64,000 nt of DNA, taken from the NCBI RefSeq assembly GCF_002897295.1, contig NZ_BEXF01000023.1, positions 39,740 through 103,739 on the forward strand. Reading direction: 5' to 3'. Positions 36,174 to 45,355 of this stretch are shown piece by piece. Position numbers and translations under genes: made by a program. Origin of the DNA: Brevibacillus reuszeri (lineage in GTDB: Bacteria; Bacillota; Bacilli; Brevibacillales; Brevibacillaceae). Under the pieces are notes generated by a model. That model worked only from the letters and a program-made list of their open reading frames with translations. It made no database searches and was not told the origin of the DNA. Positions within the stretch are counted from its first letter, which is position 1; every line of letters starts with the position of its first letter.

Positions 36174-36770
36174 TTGAAAAAAAGGTTACTACTTATCATG
36201 ATAGGAGCGCTTCTATTTTGTAGTCTTTTGTTTTTGATATGGGATAAATTCACTTCTGGTAATAGGCAAAATATAGGGAACAAAGCAGCTGAGTATGAAA
36301 TTGAACTAAAAAGAGTAAGTGAGAACTCTCAATTGAAAGACGACAAACAAATCACTGAAAGAAATCCTTATGAACATAAACATGAGGAGGAAGTGATTTA
36401 TCCAGAAGATGATATCACATACATGTTTACTGCTGCAAAAGCGAACGATGTTGAGGGTTTTTATGATTCATTTACTGCCGAAGCGCTAATCGTAGCGTTT
36501 CCTGAGGTAAAAGAGATGAGAGTTCAAATGGAGGAATATTTGGACATTCTAACTCAGAGTGGAAATCTAAAAGATATCGGTATTCTAAGTAAAAAAGTTA
36601 CGAATCCCGACCCAAAAAGCATGGAAGTAGTGGTATCGGTCGCACTACTCTATGATGGACTGAATCGAAAAGAGGTAGAAATTAAAGTGCAATCATTTGC
36701 AGATGAGCATGGTGGCCGATCATGGAAAACAGTGACGCCAATGACTGAAATCATTTCACAAATACAGTGA
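36174..36770 (+). CDS. Membrane-anchored extracytoplasmic protein
   Basis: The product has 198 residues. One N-terminal membrane helix (~4-24) is followed by a charged linker and a ~110-residue domain (DDITYMFTAAKANDVEGFYDSF...EVVVSVALLYDG) that resembles an NTF2-like fold, as in TcpC/VirB8-type proteins. TTG start with AAGGAGG upstream. Likely a transfer accessory; the fold is an inference. Confidence 0.6.
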   Translation: MKKRLLLIMIGALLFCSLLFLIWDKFTSGNRQNIGNKAAEYEIELKRVSENSQLKDDKQITERNPYEHKHEEEVIYPEDDITYMFTAAKANDVEGFYDSFTAEALIVAFPEVKEMRVQMEEYLDILTQSGNLKDIGILSKKVTNPDPKSMEVVVSVALLYDGLNRKEVEIKVQSFADEHGGRSWKTVTPMTEIISQIQ

Positions 36771-36798
36771 AATCTATATTAAGGAGGGCGTCGTTTCT

Positions 36799-36963
36799 AT
36801 GACGATGGTGACTATCATGAGTTACCTCATCATTGGGGTAACTTTATTTCACATACTAATAAAAGTAAAAAATCTCTTATTCAAAAGTGCAACCATTATT
36901 GCAATTATAATGGCTAGCTACTGGTATATTTTTCATTATGATTCAGTTCAAATAATAAAATGA
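36799..36963 (+). CDS. 54-aa two-helix membrane protein
   Basis: A short ORF (MTMVTIMSYLIIGVTLF...) has two hydrophobic segments and AAGGAGG 13 bases upstream of the ATG. It sits between transfer-operon genes in the same direction. Confidence 0.55.
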   Translation: MTMVTIMSYLIIGVTLFHILIKVKNLLFKSATIIAIIMASYWYIFHYDSVQIIK

Positions 36964-37040
36964 TCTTCACATTTCACTTTCGATACTATACGATAGTACA
37001 TGTGGGCTAAGAAATTACTACCTGAATACATGAAGCTGGG

Positions 37041-37090
37041 AAATACCTAGCTAGAAAACCTTATCTAAGGTTTTTTAGCTAGGTATTTTT
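37041..37090 (+). promoter_or_regulatory. Leader terminator before lipoprotein gene
   Basis: ATACCTAGCTA / TAGCTAGGTAT with inner AAAACCTT/AAGGTTTT pairing and a T5 tail, 24 bp ahead of the lipoprotein start. It either ends the transfer operon or attenuates the next gene. Confidence 0.65.
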
Positions 37091-37114
37091 GTATCCCAGC
37101 AAAAGGAGAATAAT

Positions 37115-37753
37115 ATGGTAAAAAAGGCTGCTTTAATAATGATGTTACTATCGACCGTGACAATAGTTGGCTGTACAGATAGTACGGATTCTCCCAACAG
37201 TACCAACAAAATAGCAAATGTTCCTGATAACGGGATAACTTTCTCTCCTACCTTGAATGTTGGACCTGGTAAACCGGTAGTGAATCCAGAGAAGCCAATA
37301 ACTTCAATTGAACAAAAAAGCGATAAAACGAGTGTTGCGAATGAAACAACAATGCAAAAAAAAGCAAAAGAAGAAGTGGAGTCGGTCCAAAATGAAGACG
37401 CCGTTGTACTGCCACCAAATCCATCTGTTCCCTTAAAGCCAAGATACGTGAATTCAAATCCAGTGAAAAAAGAGAATGGTTCTGACCATCTTAATCAGTC
37501 CAAAGTCCAATCAAATGTCGAGAATTCGCTGGTAAGTGATGATATTGCTGAGTTAATCGATACTCATAAATTAATAAAGCAAGCACATGCCAAAGGTTAC
37601 CAAGTAACAATTGATGCAGGGAAAGTATCCGTTAACAATGAGCCAGTTATCATGGTTGATGATGAGGGGGATTACTATATCTATGATCCTGATGCTGTCT
37701 TTCAAAAGAGTCTGTTGAATAAAAACGTAAAACAGGGAAAAGAAAAGCAGTAA
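37115..37753 (+). CDS. Lipoprotein, mostly disordered
   Basis: The product has 212 residues. Signal with lipobox IVGC (Cys21), then a ~120-residue Pro/Asn/Lys-rich linker, and a small C-terminal domain (VTIDAGKVSVNNEPVIMVDD). Likely surface-exposed. AAAGGAG upstream of the ATG. Role unknown. Confidence 0.65.
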   Translation: MVKKAALIMMLLSTVTIVGCTDSTDSPNSTNKIANVPDNGITFSPTLNVGPGKPVVNPEKPITSIEQKSDKTSVANETTMQKKAKEEVESVQNEDAVVLPPNPSVPLKPRYVNSNPVKKENGSDHLNQSKVQSNVENSLVSDDIAELIDTHKLIKQAHAKGYQVTIDAGKVSVNNEPVIMVDDEGDYYIYDPDAVFQKSLLNKNVKQGKEKQ

Positions 37754-37778
37754 AAATTATTATGAAAGCAGTGATCGT

Positions 37779-38255
37779 ATGTCTTCTATAATTTTAGACA
37801 ATAAGATAATTTTTGTAGTACTTTTTATCTTGCTATCTATCATGCTATATGTTCTCATTTACACGGTTAAACGAAACGATCGAATAAGAGTTGAAAAGAG
37901 AGCACTCGAAAATCAAAGAACTAAGGAAAGGAGTGCAACAGAAACTAGCACTAAAACGATTGATAGCAATGAAAAAATGGACGTAGATGTCAAAATTGAA
38001 CCGAATAATGATGACGATGATGCCCTTATTCATGATGTGATGAAGGAAGCAGCTGAATGGAATGATACGGATTATTCCTTAATGACTGAACAGGAGTTAC
38101 GAGAGTGTTATCGAAAATTAAGAATATCACTAGGTGCAATAGATTACTTAATTAAAGCAGGTAAACTAAATGTTGAAATCGGCCAGCAGCACCGAGAACG
38201 AATGATGAGCGTGATAGCACTAATTAAAGAGCGTATGGAAGCAGAAAATAAATAG
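37779..38255 (+). CDS. Single-TM protein with helical tail
   Basis: The product has 158 residues. One membrane helix (~10-30), a disordered charged stretch, then two amphipathic helices (EQELRECYRKLRISLGAIDYL, HRERMMSVIALIKERME). No family recognised. It directly follows the lipoprotein gene and is probably co-transcribed. Confidence 0.55.
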   Translation: MSSIILDNKIIFVVLFILLSIMLYVLIYTVKRNDRIRVEKRALENQRTKERSATETSTKTIDSNEKMDVDVKIEPNNDDDDALIHDVMKEAAEWNDTDYSLMTEQELRECYRKLRISLGAIDYLIKAGKLNVEIGQQHRERMMSVIALIKERMEAENK

Positions 38256-38286
38256 AGGATTCAAGTAAATATGAATTACCTCATTG

Positions 38287-38316
38287 GCGACTCGGTTCAG
38301 AGTCGTTTTATTATTA
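38287..38316 (+). terminator. Intrinsic terminator
   Basis: GCGACTC / GAGTCGT stem followed by TTTTATTATT, ending the 37.1-38.3 kb unit. Confidence 0.75.
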
Positions 38317-38420
38317 TGGAAATAGCCTTATTGGAAATGTATATTTAATTAAATGGTAATGTATAGCTTTGACGTGATATACTAATCTTACGACTAAATT
38401 CTTATACGGTAGGATAATTC

Positions 38421-39347
38421 ATGAAAAATCATATGTTAACAGAAGCAGCTGCACTTCTTGGAGTAACTGAAGAATCTTTATTAACGAATAATGAAGGAAT
38501 TAGCTGCAATGATGCAGCAAAGATTCTAGGTGTTACGCCCAAAACAGTTTGGTTAAAGGCAAAGTCCTCTGAATTACCAAGTACATCCGTCATGAAAAAG
38601 GGACGACTTGTATATAGGTTTCAACTTGATGACATATTCAGATACAAAGAGGAACTAGCAAAATTTGAGCCTGAGGTTCTATCTAATGGATCAGGAGTAT
38701 ATTTATTTCAGCGATGGAACAGCTCAGAAGGAAAGACATTTGGAAGGGTCGTGAAAATTGAGCAATCCTCTAAATCCAGTTTCACTGCATATATCCAAAC
38801 CGAAAAAGGCAGCTTACTTCCGGAGGACGATCTCAGAAATGCTGGTTGGGTTCCAGAATTGATAGTAATAGAGAATAAGAAGCGGAAGTATATGAATGGA
38901 ACAGTGACTCTCTCTTATCCAAAACCAAAAAACATAAATGATGCAGTATATGATCATTTTCTATTTTTGTTCGCAGAGTTTGGACTCAATAACATCCAAC
39001 TCATATTTTTAAACGATACTATCGTCATTGAGACCAAAAAGTACACATCAACTAGTAAGTGGGATGATTTCCATTTCCAAATGCTCGTACATGGCCTAGA
39101 AAACGGTGGAGGCAGTATAACTCAGGGTCAGAACGAATTTACGCTTGAACCTGATCTGGAGGGATACTTAGCAAATTTGTCGGGTGAAAAGAGACGTGCA
39201 ATTAATCACGTAATCCAGGTGGATCAGACAACGAAGCAGGATCTAGTAGAAAGCGGAATGGATCTATATTTAAAAACTTATCATCCACAGATTTACAATC
39301 AGTTGAAAGATAAGGGTTTAATTCGAGATAGACATAAACGAGAATAA
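38421..39347 (+). CDS. HTH (excisionase-type) protein
   Basis: The product has 308 residues. Residues ~25-75 form an excisionase/MerR-like helix-turn-helix (SCNDAAKILGVTPKTVWLKAK then RLVYRFQLDDIFRYKEEL). The C-terminal ~220 residues are unrecognised. It follows a possible -10 TATACT at ~38377. A regulator is inferred. Confidence 0.6.
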   Translation: MKNHMLTEAAALLGVTEESLLTNNEGISCNDAAKILGVTPKTVWLKAKSSELPSTSVMKKGRLVYRFQLDDIFRYKEELAKFEPEVLSNGSGVYLFQRWNSSEGKTFGRVVKIEQSSKSSFTAYIQTEKGSLLPEDDLRNAGWVPELIVIENKKRKYMNGTVTLSYPKPKNINDAVYDHFLFLFAEFGLNNIQLIFLNDTIVIETKKYTSTSKWDDFHFQMLVHGLENGGGSITQGQNEFTLEPDLEGYLANLSGEKRRAINHVIQVDQTTKQDLVESGMDLYLKTYHPQIYNQLKDKGLIRDRHKRE

Positions 39348-39389
39348 TCCTAAATTAAATCATCAAAAAGTACATGAGGAGATTTAGAA

Positions 39390-39959
39390 ATGTATAAGGC
39401 ATATTGTGATGGCTACACATACCGAATGAGTGGTTATGCAAGTATTGCTTATATCATTAAAAGTGAAGATAGTGCAGTAGTCGATAAACACGTAAAAAAA
39501 ATAGGAAAAGCAAGTATTCATGAGGCTGAATATGTTGCTGTAATTGAGACATTATCGAAACTTCAAAAATTGGGGATCAAAGAAGTTGTTGTAATATCGG
39601 ATGATAGTCTGGTCGTCAATCAGATAAATGGTGATTGGGAAATTACAGATGAGAAGTTGAAGCATCTTCATTCTGAGGTTATGGAAATAAGGGACTTCTT
39701 TGATATCATCCAATTTTTGTGGTTGCCCGAGTCTGAAAATGAAGCAGCTTCAATGAGCAAAGAATTATTAACCCCCAAAAAGGGTGTATTTACCGGAGAC
39801 ATTTCCAGGTTAGATGAAAACAGATATCAGGTTGTTGGAAAAAACACTTACATCGTTGACTTGTTTTTATCCAATTGTACATGTCCCGCTTATCAAAATA
39901 TGTCCACCCGACCATGTAAGCACATAATAGCTGTAGAAGGTCAAGTGGAAATAGAATGA
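39390..39959 (+). CDS. RNase H-like domain fused to SWIM zinc finger
   Basis: The product has 189 residues. Residues 1-125 follow type-I RNase H order: YCDGY (Asp7), HEAEYVAV (Glu47), ISDDSLVVNQI (Asp71/72). The fourth acidic residue, normally in an N-x-x-A-D context, is missing from PESENEAASMS. Residues ~155-185 carry a SWIM-type CxC...CxH motif (CTCPAY, CKHI). The fusion suggests RNA/DNA-hybrid binding with altered catalysis. AGGAG upstream of the ATG. Confidence 0.7.
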   Translation: MYKAYCDGYTYRMSGYASIAYIIKSEDSAVVDKHVKKIGKASIHEAEYVAVIETLSKLQKLGIKEVVVISDDSLVVNQINGDWEITDEKLKHLHSEVMEIRDFFDIIQFLWLPESENEAASMSKELLTPKKGVFTGDISRLDENRYQVVGKNTYIVDLFLSNCTCPAYQNMSTRPCKHIIAVEGQVEIE

Positions 39960-39993
39960 TTCATAGAAGTATGAATGATTATAAGGAGTTTGG

Positions 39994-41193
39994 ATGGGTA
40001 CTAAAACTAGGGTAGCACTTAATGTAACGAAATTCTCAAAGGTCGAAATCCAGAATAAACTACTCCAGCTTTGGTGCATTGGTGTTATAGCACTATGTAT
40101 CGTTGCGGGAATCTGGTTGAAATCTTATGTTCATGTGATTACTTCAATTTTAACCATTAGTTTTGTAATACCAACTTCGGTATGTATTTCGATCATTGTA
40201 GATAGAAAGTATCAAAATACTCGTTTGAAATGGGCACTGATCGCATTGCCGTTCCTGGTTCTAATGACAATAGGTGGTGCCCTATTATTAATACCGGTTG
40301 AGCCATATACCGTGAGTTATCCCAAGCGAATCATTCCGATAAATTCGGAGATTATTAAAATGAAATTCACGAAAGATTCGCATTTCTATCAAGTGTCAGT
40401 TGGATCACAAGTGGTTACAAATAAGCTACAAGAACTGTATGTTGAGTATCTAGGTGCAGGGAAGATGGATAGGCGGTACTTATCTTTACAATGCATGGAT
40501 AGTCAAAATCAATCCTTAGAGATCTCAACGTATGAAGCGTCCATTAAGCCAATCATATCTGCATTAACGTATCTGAATCAAAGGCCATCATTTACCGAAA
40601 AGATACGCATAAACGTAAACAGAAACACCGGTGCATTGCAGAACGGAGATATAGTTATGAGCATTAATGATAAACAAATAACAACAAGTCAAGAATTGCA
40701 ACAATTGCTTGTTACTCCCGATACAATCTTATCTTTTCTCATAGACCGGGAAGGTAAAGAACTAATAATCCAATTCCGAGCAGATGAGTTCTCGGACTAT
40801 GCAAACCAGGTGCAACTACATCTGTCGTCAACCATTGACCTTTCTTCGGAATTACCAATTCAAACCTACATATCTAAAGAAATGCTTGGCGATTCTAATG
40901 GCTTACCGAAAACGTTAGAAATCATTCATCAAATGTCGAGCGATTTGATTAAAGGAAGAAAGATAATTGCAACAGGAAGTGTACAAACTGATGGCACAAT
41001 CCATGCTGTCGGTGGAATAGAGTATAAATTAATCACATTGTCTGAAAGTACCTTTGACTTTTGTTTCATTCCTGAAGCCAATAGAAATGAAGTGGAACGT
41101 GCAATTGGTTCTGGATTAATACCTCGACTCACAGGTGAATTGGTATATGTTAAGACAGTATCTGATGTCATATCGATTTTAAAAGATAGCTAA
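39994..41193 (+). CDS. Membrane-anchored PDZ-Lon (S16)-like protease
   Basis: The product has 399 residues. Two to three membrane helices lie in the first ~100 residues. A PDZ-like part (NGDIVMSINDKQITTSQELQ) is followed by a Lon-type domain with LGDSNGLPKTL and, later, GGIEYKL. Ser and Lys at these places match the Ser-Lys dyad of the S16 family, as in YlbL-type proteins. It should cut membrane or extracytoplasmic substrates. Confidence 0.75.
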   Translation: MGTKTRVALNVTKFSKVEIQNKLLQLWCIGVIALCIVAGIWLKSYVHVITSILTISFVIPTSVCISIIVDRKYQNTRLKWALIALPFLVLMTIGGALLLIPVEPYTVSYPKRIIPINSEIIKMKFTKDSHFYQVSVGSQVVTNKLQELYVEYLGAGKMDRRYLSLQCMDSQNQSLEISTYEASIKPIISALTYLNQRPSFTEKIRINVNRNTGALQNGDIVMSINDKQITTSQELQQLLVTPDTILSFLIDREGKELIIQFRADEFSDYANQVQLHLSSTIDLSSELPIQTYISKEMLGDSNGLPKTLEIIHQMSSDLIKGRKIIATGSVQTDGTIHAVGGIEYKLITLSESTFDFCFIPEANRNEVERAIGSGLIPRLTGELVYVKTVSDVISILKDS

Positions 41194-41208
41194 TCGGGAG
41201 GGTAATCT

Positions 41209-41622
41209 ATGAATAAAGAAATCACTCCTTTAAGTGGAGTTAATTCCTTTGAAAATATTAATCTTGACGAAAGTATTGTTTTTCAATCTGAACAAGTAAT
41301 TGAAAGAGACAGTGAAATTGCTCGGAAATTAATGAGTATCGGATCAACTATTAGAACAGTTAACGTAGTCATTAATCCGAAGAAAGAATCAGGCCAATTA
41401 ATGAAGTCATTAGTTGGAGCTATACCTTCATCATTATTAGCCCAACTTGAAAGTATGCAAGAGATTCCTTCTTATGTAGAAGAGCAGAGCTTTGTGATTA
41501 TAAAAAAAGATGATGAGAAATGGTTAGCGCAACTTTGCAATGAGTACGATGACATCGTACTACTATCGATGACACCAGAAGATGTTATGCAGATACGTGA
41601 GTATAAGACATTTCTTCAGTAA
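41209..41622 (+). CDS. Unknown 137-aa protein
   Basis: Soluble, mixed alpha/beta composition, no recognised motif. GGGAGG upstream of the ATG and 15 bp from the protease gene, so the two are probably co-transcribed. Confidence 0.55.
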   Translation: MNKEITPLSGVNSFENINLDESIVFQSEQVIERDSEIARKLMSIGSTIRTVNVVINPKKESGQLMKSLVGAIPSSLLAQLESMQEIPSYVEEQSFVIIKKDDEKWLAQLCNEYDDIVLLSMTPEDVMQIREYKTFLQ

Positions 41623-41749
41623 TAGTACTGATGGGTACCGTCTCAACTTCAGTTCTTTGCATCTGATGGTAAATGAAACAGGCTTGAGCTAGATTTGAGT
41701 ACTAGCTTCAGTTAAATAAAAGCTGAATAAGAATAAAAGGAGAATTAGA

Positions 41750-41998
41750 TTGAAAGATACTGACATCGATTTCGAAGAAGAGATGTTTAATATTCATCGG
41801 CCTCGGAGAATTGTTACAGATCCAGTAGAAAAAGAACTAATGGATAAATCTAATGCAGCATTCATGAAGATCATGGAGCAGCCTACAATTGAGAATAAGA
41901 TGGTTTACGACAAAATTGAAGAAGAACTGAAGGCGTACAGAAAGCAAGTAATGGATAATCTTAAGCAAGAAATAGAGGATGAACGAAAGTCTAAATAA
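41750..41998 (+). CDS. Small charged helical protein
   Basis: The product has 82 residues, rich in E, K and M, mostly helical. TTG start with AAAAGGAG upstream. A small adaptor or regulator is possible; not recognised. Confidence 0.5.
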   Translation: MKDTDIDFEEEMFNIHRPRRIVTDPVEKELMDKSNAAFMKIMEQPTIENKMVYDKIEEELKAYRKQVMDNLKQEIEDERKSK

Positions 41999-42136
41999 GT
42001 ATGATTGATTATCATCGGTGTGCTTTCGTAATTTCAAGATGCATTGAGGGAAATAGTTTCTTCCACCAACCAAAAGACACTAGATTCTTGGATATCACTT
42101 TAAATAAAATGAAGATTTGAAAAGGAGAGATCAATT

Positions 42137-42394
42137 ATGAAAGCTACTGGTGTAGTTAGGAAAGTCGATGAACTGGGTCGTATCGTTCTTCCTAGTGAGT
42201 TGCGTGATACTTTTGACATTAACATCAAAGACCCCCTTGAGATATTTGTTGATGGGGAAATGATGATCCTAAAGAAATACCAGCCCTCATGCGTCTTCTG
42301 TAATAGCGCCGATAAAACTACTTATTTTAAAGGAAAGCTAATTTGTTCAACTTGCCTTGATGACGTAAAAGAGGCAATTGAAGAAAATGAATAA
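42137..42394 (+). CDS. AbrB-family transition-state-type regulator
   Basis: The product has 85 residues. Residues 1-50 (ATGVVRKVDELGRIVLPSELRD then IKDPLEIFVDGEMMILKKY) are the classic AbrB/SpoVT N-terminal DNA-binding domain. The C-terminal part has CVFCNSAD and LICSTCL, a four-Cys pair that may bind zinc, as in some AbrB relatives. AAAGGAGAG upstream. A likely regulator of plasmid or host genes. Confidence 0.9.
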   Translation: MKATGVVRKVDELGRIVLPSELRDTFDINIKDPLEIFVDGEMMILKKYQPSCVFCNSADKTTYFKGKLICSTCLDDVKEAIEENE

Positions 42395-42416
42395 TTGATT
42401 TTAGTGAGGTACATAT

Positions 42417-42611
42417 ATGGAAAATCAAATTGATAAATGTCCAAAGTGTGGGTGTACGGACATAGGCAGAGGTAGGCAGGCAGGACACGCTATAGTAGCA
42501 CCATATGAAAAGTTCTTTGGTCTTGGATCAGTTCTAATTCACCGTATCTGTACGAATTGTGGTTACGTTCTTGAAAGTTACGTAGAAAAGCCTTCCAGAT
42601 TTAAAGAGTAA
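42417..42611 (+). CDS. Zinc-ribbon protein
   Basis: The product has 64 residues with CPKCGC and later CTNCGY, two CxxC pairs about 35 residues apart. This is a zinc-ribbon scaffold. It follows the AbrB gene by 22 bp. Role unknown. Confidence 0.6.
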   Translation: MENQIDKCPKCGCTDIGRGRQAGHAIVAPYEKFFGLGSVLIHRICTNCGYVLESYVEKPSRFKE

Positions 42612-42704
42612 AACGGTGAATTTATTAAGTAAAATGAGTGCTAATTGCACTAATGTAAGTGGATACAAGATGCTCAACGAGTGAAATAGGAGGCCCTAGG
42701 AACA

Positions 42705-43055
42705 ATGAATAAACGACAGTTGAAGAAGAATGAAAAGAAATATATCCCTATTATTGCAGATGAAGCTATTCTTCTTACGATGACAGAGGACGAACAAAAA
42801 AGAGCATTTGAAAATTATATGATGTACCGGAAAAAATATGCTTATAGGAAAAAATATAAGGATCTTAAAAACGCCAAACCTTTGCTGTATTTCTATTCTT
42901 TAGGTAACTCTGGGCGTCAATTTAGCGAGAAGCTAGGGAAAAGAGCAAGGAAGGGGTATTCGGCAATTGGAACTCAAGCACTGGATGAAAAAACCCGCAG
43001 TCTTTTAGAAGAAGCTTATATTTCAAGGCCTGAAGCTGATAGAAACACGAATTAA
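42705..43055 (+). CDS. Unknown basic protein
   Basis: The product has 116 residues, strongly basic in its middle (MMYRKKYAYRKKYKDLKNAK), so nucleic-acid binding is possible. GGAGG upstream of the ATG. Not recognised. Confidence 0.5.
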   Translation: MNKRQLKKNEKKYIPIIADEAILLTMTEDEQKRAFENYMMYRKKYAYRKKYKDLKNAKPLLYFYSLGNSGRQFSEKLGKRARKGYSAIGTQALDEKTRSLLEEAYISRPEADRNTN

Positions 43056-43102
43056 CAATGGTTTGTCGAGTGTACCTAGCATGAGATCAGAAAGGGTTAA
43101 GA

Positions 43103-43588
43103 ATGAATAGAGATGAATTTATAAAACTACCACGTTACGAAGAAGAAGTATATTTCCTTCAAACGTTGAGAGTGGATCATGCCATGGGGGGAGCTATGTT
43201 TGATAAGCTTTCTGAGATTCTTATGGTTGAGATAGAAGAAGCAAAGAAACGAAGTGAAGATAAAAAAGCTAAATCGCTTGAACTCTTTTTGCAGCAAATT
43301 ACAGAGGCAGTACAGTCTTATGGAGATATCGAGGAAGATTTCTTACTCAATCGGGTAATATGGACAAAAGAATTGACATTGCATTTGCTTCGCAAGCGTT
43401 ACGACAGCGGTTATCCAGTAAACTCCGGAAGCATGCAGCACGGGGGGAAGGTGTTACGACGGATACATGAAAAAGGTAAGCGTTTTTTTGGAAGCTGGGA
43501 TGAGTGCTTAGAGGCAGCAGGTATTCCTCCAAAGGACATACGATTAAGTAAGAAAGGGCAGCAGGTAACGAGGAATGTACTACTATAA
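43103..43588 (+). CDS. HNH-associated-repeat protein, short
   Basis: The product has 161 residues. The C-terminal part (KRYDSGYPVNSGSMQ then HEKGKRFFGSWDECLEAAGI) matches the homing-endonuclease-associated repeat, a small DNA-binding module with the FGxWxxAxxAAGI core. No nuclease domain is seen. It overlaps the next gene, which carries two more copies. Confidence 0.65.
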   Translation: MNRDEFIKLPRYEEEVYFLQTLRVDHAMGGAMFDKLSEILMVEIEEAKKRSEDKKAKSLELFLQQITEAVQSYGDIEEDFLLNRVIWTKELTLHLLRKRYDSGYPVNSGSMQHGGKVLRRIHEKGKRFFGSWDECLEAAGIPPKDIRLSKKGQQVTRNVLL

Positions 43589-44651
43589 TCAACGTTTTGC
43601 TACGGATAAAGAAAATGCCATCTTACACACTCTTCGGTCTGACATTGATTACAGCATCCTTACTCATCTTGTCGATACGTTGGGTACTCCTCTTTTAGAT
43701 GATGAAAGTAAAAGTATGTTAGGGCCATTTCTTCAATGTAGTCAGCAGTTACTCGAAGTGTATAAAAATGAAAACCTGCTATCTCTGCAACCAGGTCGAA
43801 TTCAACAATTTCTTTTTGAAAGACAGCAGCAGGGCAAGTCACTTGCTGAGGCAGTAATGCGGGAAGAAGAGCTTGTAATCTATGAGGCGATTACAAGAAG
43901 ATGCGACTATTACGTATTTCTAAGGATGTATAAATTTGATGTGGAGAGAATCAAGAACGAGTATAACGTTCAACAAAGAAAGTTACGAGCTGAACAAAGA
44001 CGAATTGACAATCAGAAATGGCTTGAAGAAACATACGATGAGAGAAGAAGCGAAATCCTAGGCAATATCAAAGCGCTTGCCGAAAACTATAAGGGGAAGG
44101 TGTCCCACGCCCTTTACAGGAGGAAGTATCCTTACTCTGGATCAGCAGTGGAGATCAAGGAACTATTTGGGGATTGGAACCAGGCGTTAAGCGAATCAGG
44201 AGTCAAAGAAATTATGGATAGGTTCGAGGCGTTAGCATCTGCAAAAGAAGAGGACCCGGAGATCGTAAATCTTAAAGAGCGCATCATCGAACAAATCAGA
44301 GAATGTCACATGGATAACGGTAAGGTTTCTGCCAGCATCTATGAACTTTCTGGGCGTTCCCCATCAATAGAGGTTATAAAGCGTGTTTTCGGAAAATGGA
44401 CGGATGCCATGATTGCAGCTGGGTTGCCCACTAATAAGACGACTCATCGAAAAGCTGAAAGAAAGAACAAAGTTCATACAAGCCTGCACAGCGAAATTCA
44501 CGAGTTAAAACGCTCATTAGAACTAATAAATCAGGAACGTTTAGCTTTGCGTGAAGAATTCAGTAACAGGGATTTAAAGCTTGTACTGGAAAAAGAAAGT
44601 ACCCAAGCGCGTTTAGTCGAATTAGAACAACTACTTAAAAATCCAAAGTAA
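43575..44651 (+). CDS. HNH-associated-repeat protein, two repeats
   Basis: The product has 358 residues. Repeats are seen as KGKVSHALYRRKYP...KELFGDWNQALSESGV (~175-215) and NGKVSASIYELSGRSP...KRVFGKWTDAMIAAGL (~245-290). The N-terminal 130 residues are unrecognised and the C terminus is a coiled coil (~310-355). No catalytic HNH or GIY-YIG motif is present, so a DNA-recognition protein is inferred. ATG 43575 overlaps the upstream gene by 14 bases. Confidence 0.65.
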   Translation: MYYYNQRFATDKENAILHTLRSDIDYSILTHLVDTLGTPLLDDESKSMLGPFLQCSQQLLEVYKNENLLSLQPGRIQQFLFERQQQGKSLAEAVMREEELVIYEAITRRCDYYVFLRMYKFDVERIKNEYNVQQRKLRAEQRRIDNQKWLEETYDERRSEILGNIKALAENYKGKVSHALYRRKYPYSGSAVEIKELFGDWNQALSESGVKEIMDRFEALASAKEEDPEIVNLKERIIEQIRECHMDNGKVSASIYELSGRSPSIEVIKRVFGKWTDAMIAAGLPTNKTTHRKAERKNKVHTSLHSEIHELKRSLELINQERLALREEFSNRDLKLVLEKESTQARLVELEQLLKNPK

Positions 44652-45130
44652 TAACCTCAGTTTATGTAACGGGATGTGTCAGTGAATACTTGTAGAGAGT
44701 TGATGGACTATAAGGATGGCTTTTAAAAGAGTGCACGTTCGCTGTGAATGAAATAGATGCTAGAGCCATCTGTGTCATCAAATAAGAGTATTTCTTGGCT
44801 ATTAAAACTAAGTAAAGAGTACGGAAGTGTGGTTTCACCAACCAGCGGGCAGGAGGCTCGGGTAGATTTTGCACCGGTGGCGCATCAATGTGAAGCAAAC
44901 CCCAGTGACATCCGGTGTAACTGCGTATCGTTGGCTATGATCGAGAACCCGGACAAGACCAAGTTAGCCTAAAACCACTTTACTCACTTATCAAAGGTAT
45001 AGGCGCATGGATAAAACTGAAGTTCATTACTCCATTTAGAAGTTACCATGGTGAAGAAAGGCTGCTTGCTTGTTTCTTCCCCTTAAGGTATTATTAATGC
45101 TATAAACCTTTTAATTGTTTTTCTTTTTTA
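44652..45130. other. Gene-free stretch with unexplained GC-richer patch
   Basis: No credible ORF on either strand. 44850-44960 is more GC-rich than its surroundings and contains CACCGGTG and a distant CCGGTG that could pair. An extended -10 (TGCTATAAA, ~45098) marks the likely promoter of the following leader. Confidence 0.4.
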
Positions 45131-45239
45131 GGTCTAATTTAGACCATGTGCCGTTGAATGAACATTCAACTTTGTTTGTAATAGCCCGTTGGCTATCTTT
45201 GAAACTCTACGTTTCTTAGGTGTGCCAATGGGCTTTTTT
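45131..45239 (+). promoter_or_regulatory. AGCC-N4-GGCT leader with terminator (A)
   Basis: Hairpins GGTCT/AGACC and GTTGAATG/CATTCAAC are followed by ATAGCC-CGTT-GGCTAT (45181-45196). The same AGCCCGTTGGC can instead pair with GCCAATGGGCT (11 bp), which runs into TTTTTT (45239). The mini-hairpin and the terminator are mutually exclusive, a design suited to conditional termination ahead of the LysM gene. Confidence 0.7.
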
Positions 45240-45355
45240 GCGTTCCTAAAAAGACAAAAAGGAGGCCTATTACGAAGACACACCAGAAAAAAATCAAAGT
45301 AAGCTTCAACCGGTCATATATAGAATATGGCCTTTTTGTCATTCTTAATAGAAAG

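Noticed and set aside
44662..44972. Overlapping ORFs on both strands
   Set aside because: No ribosome binding sites and no protein-like motif in either. Left as a gene-free stretch.
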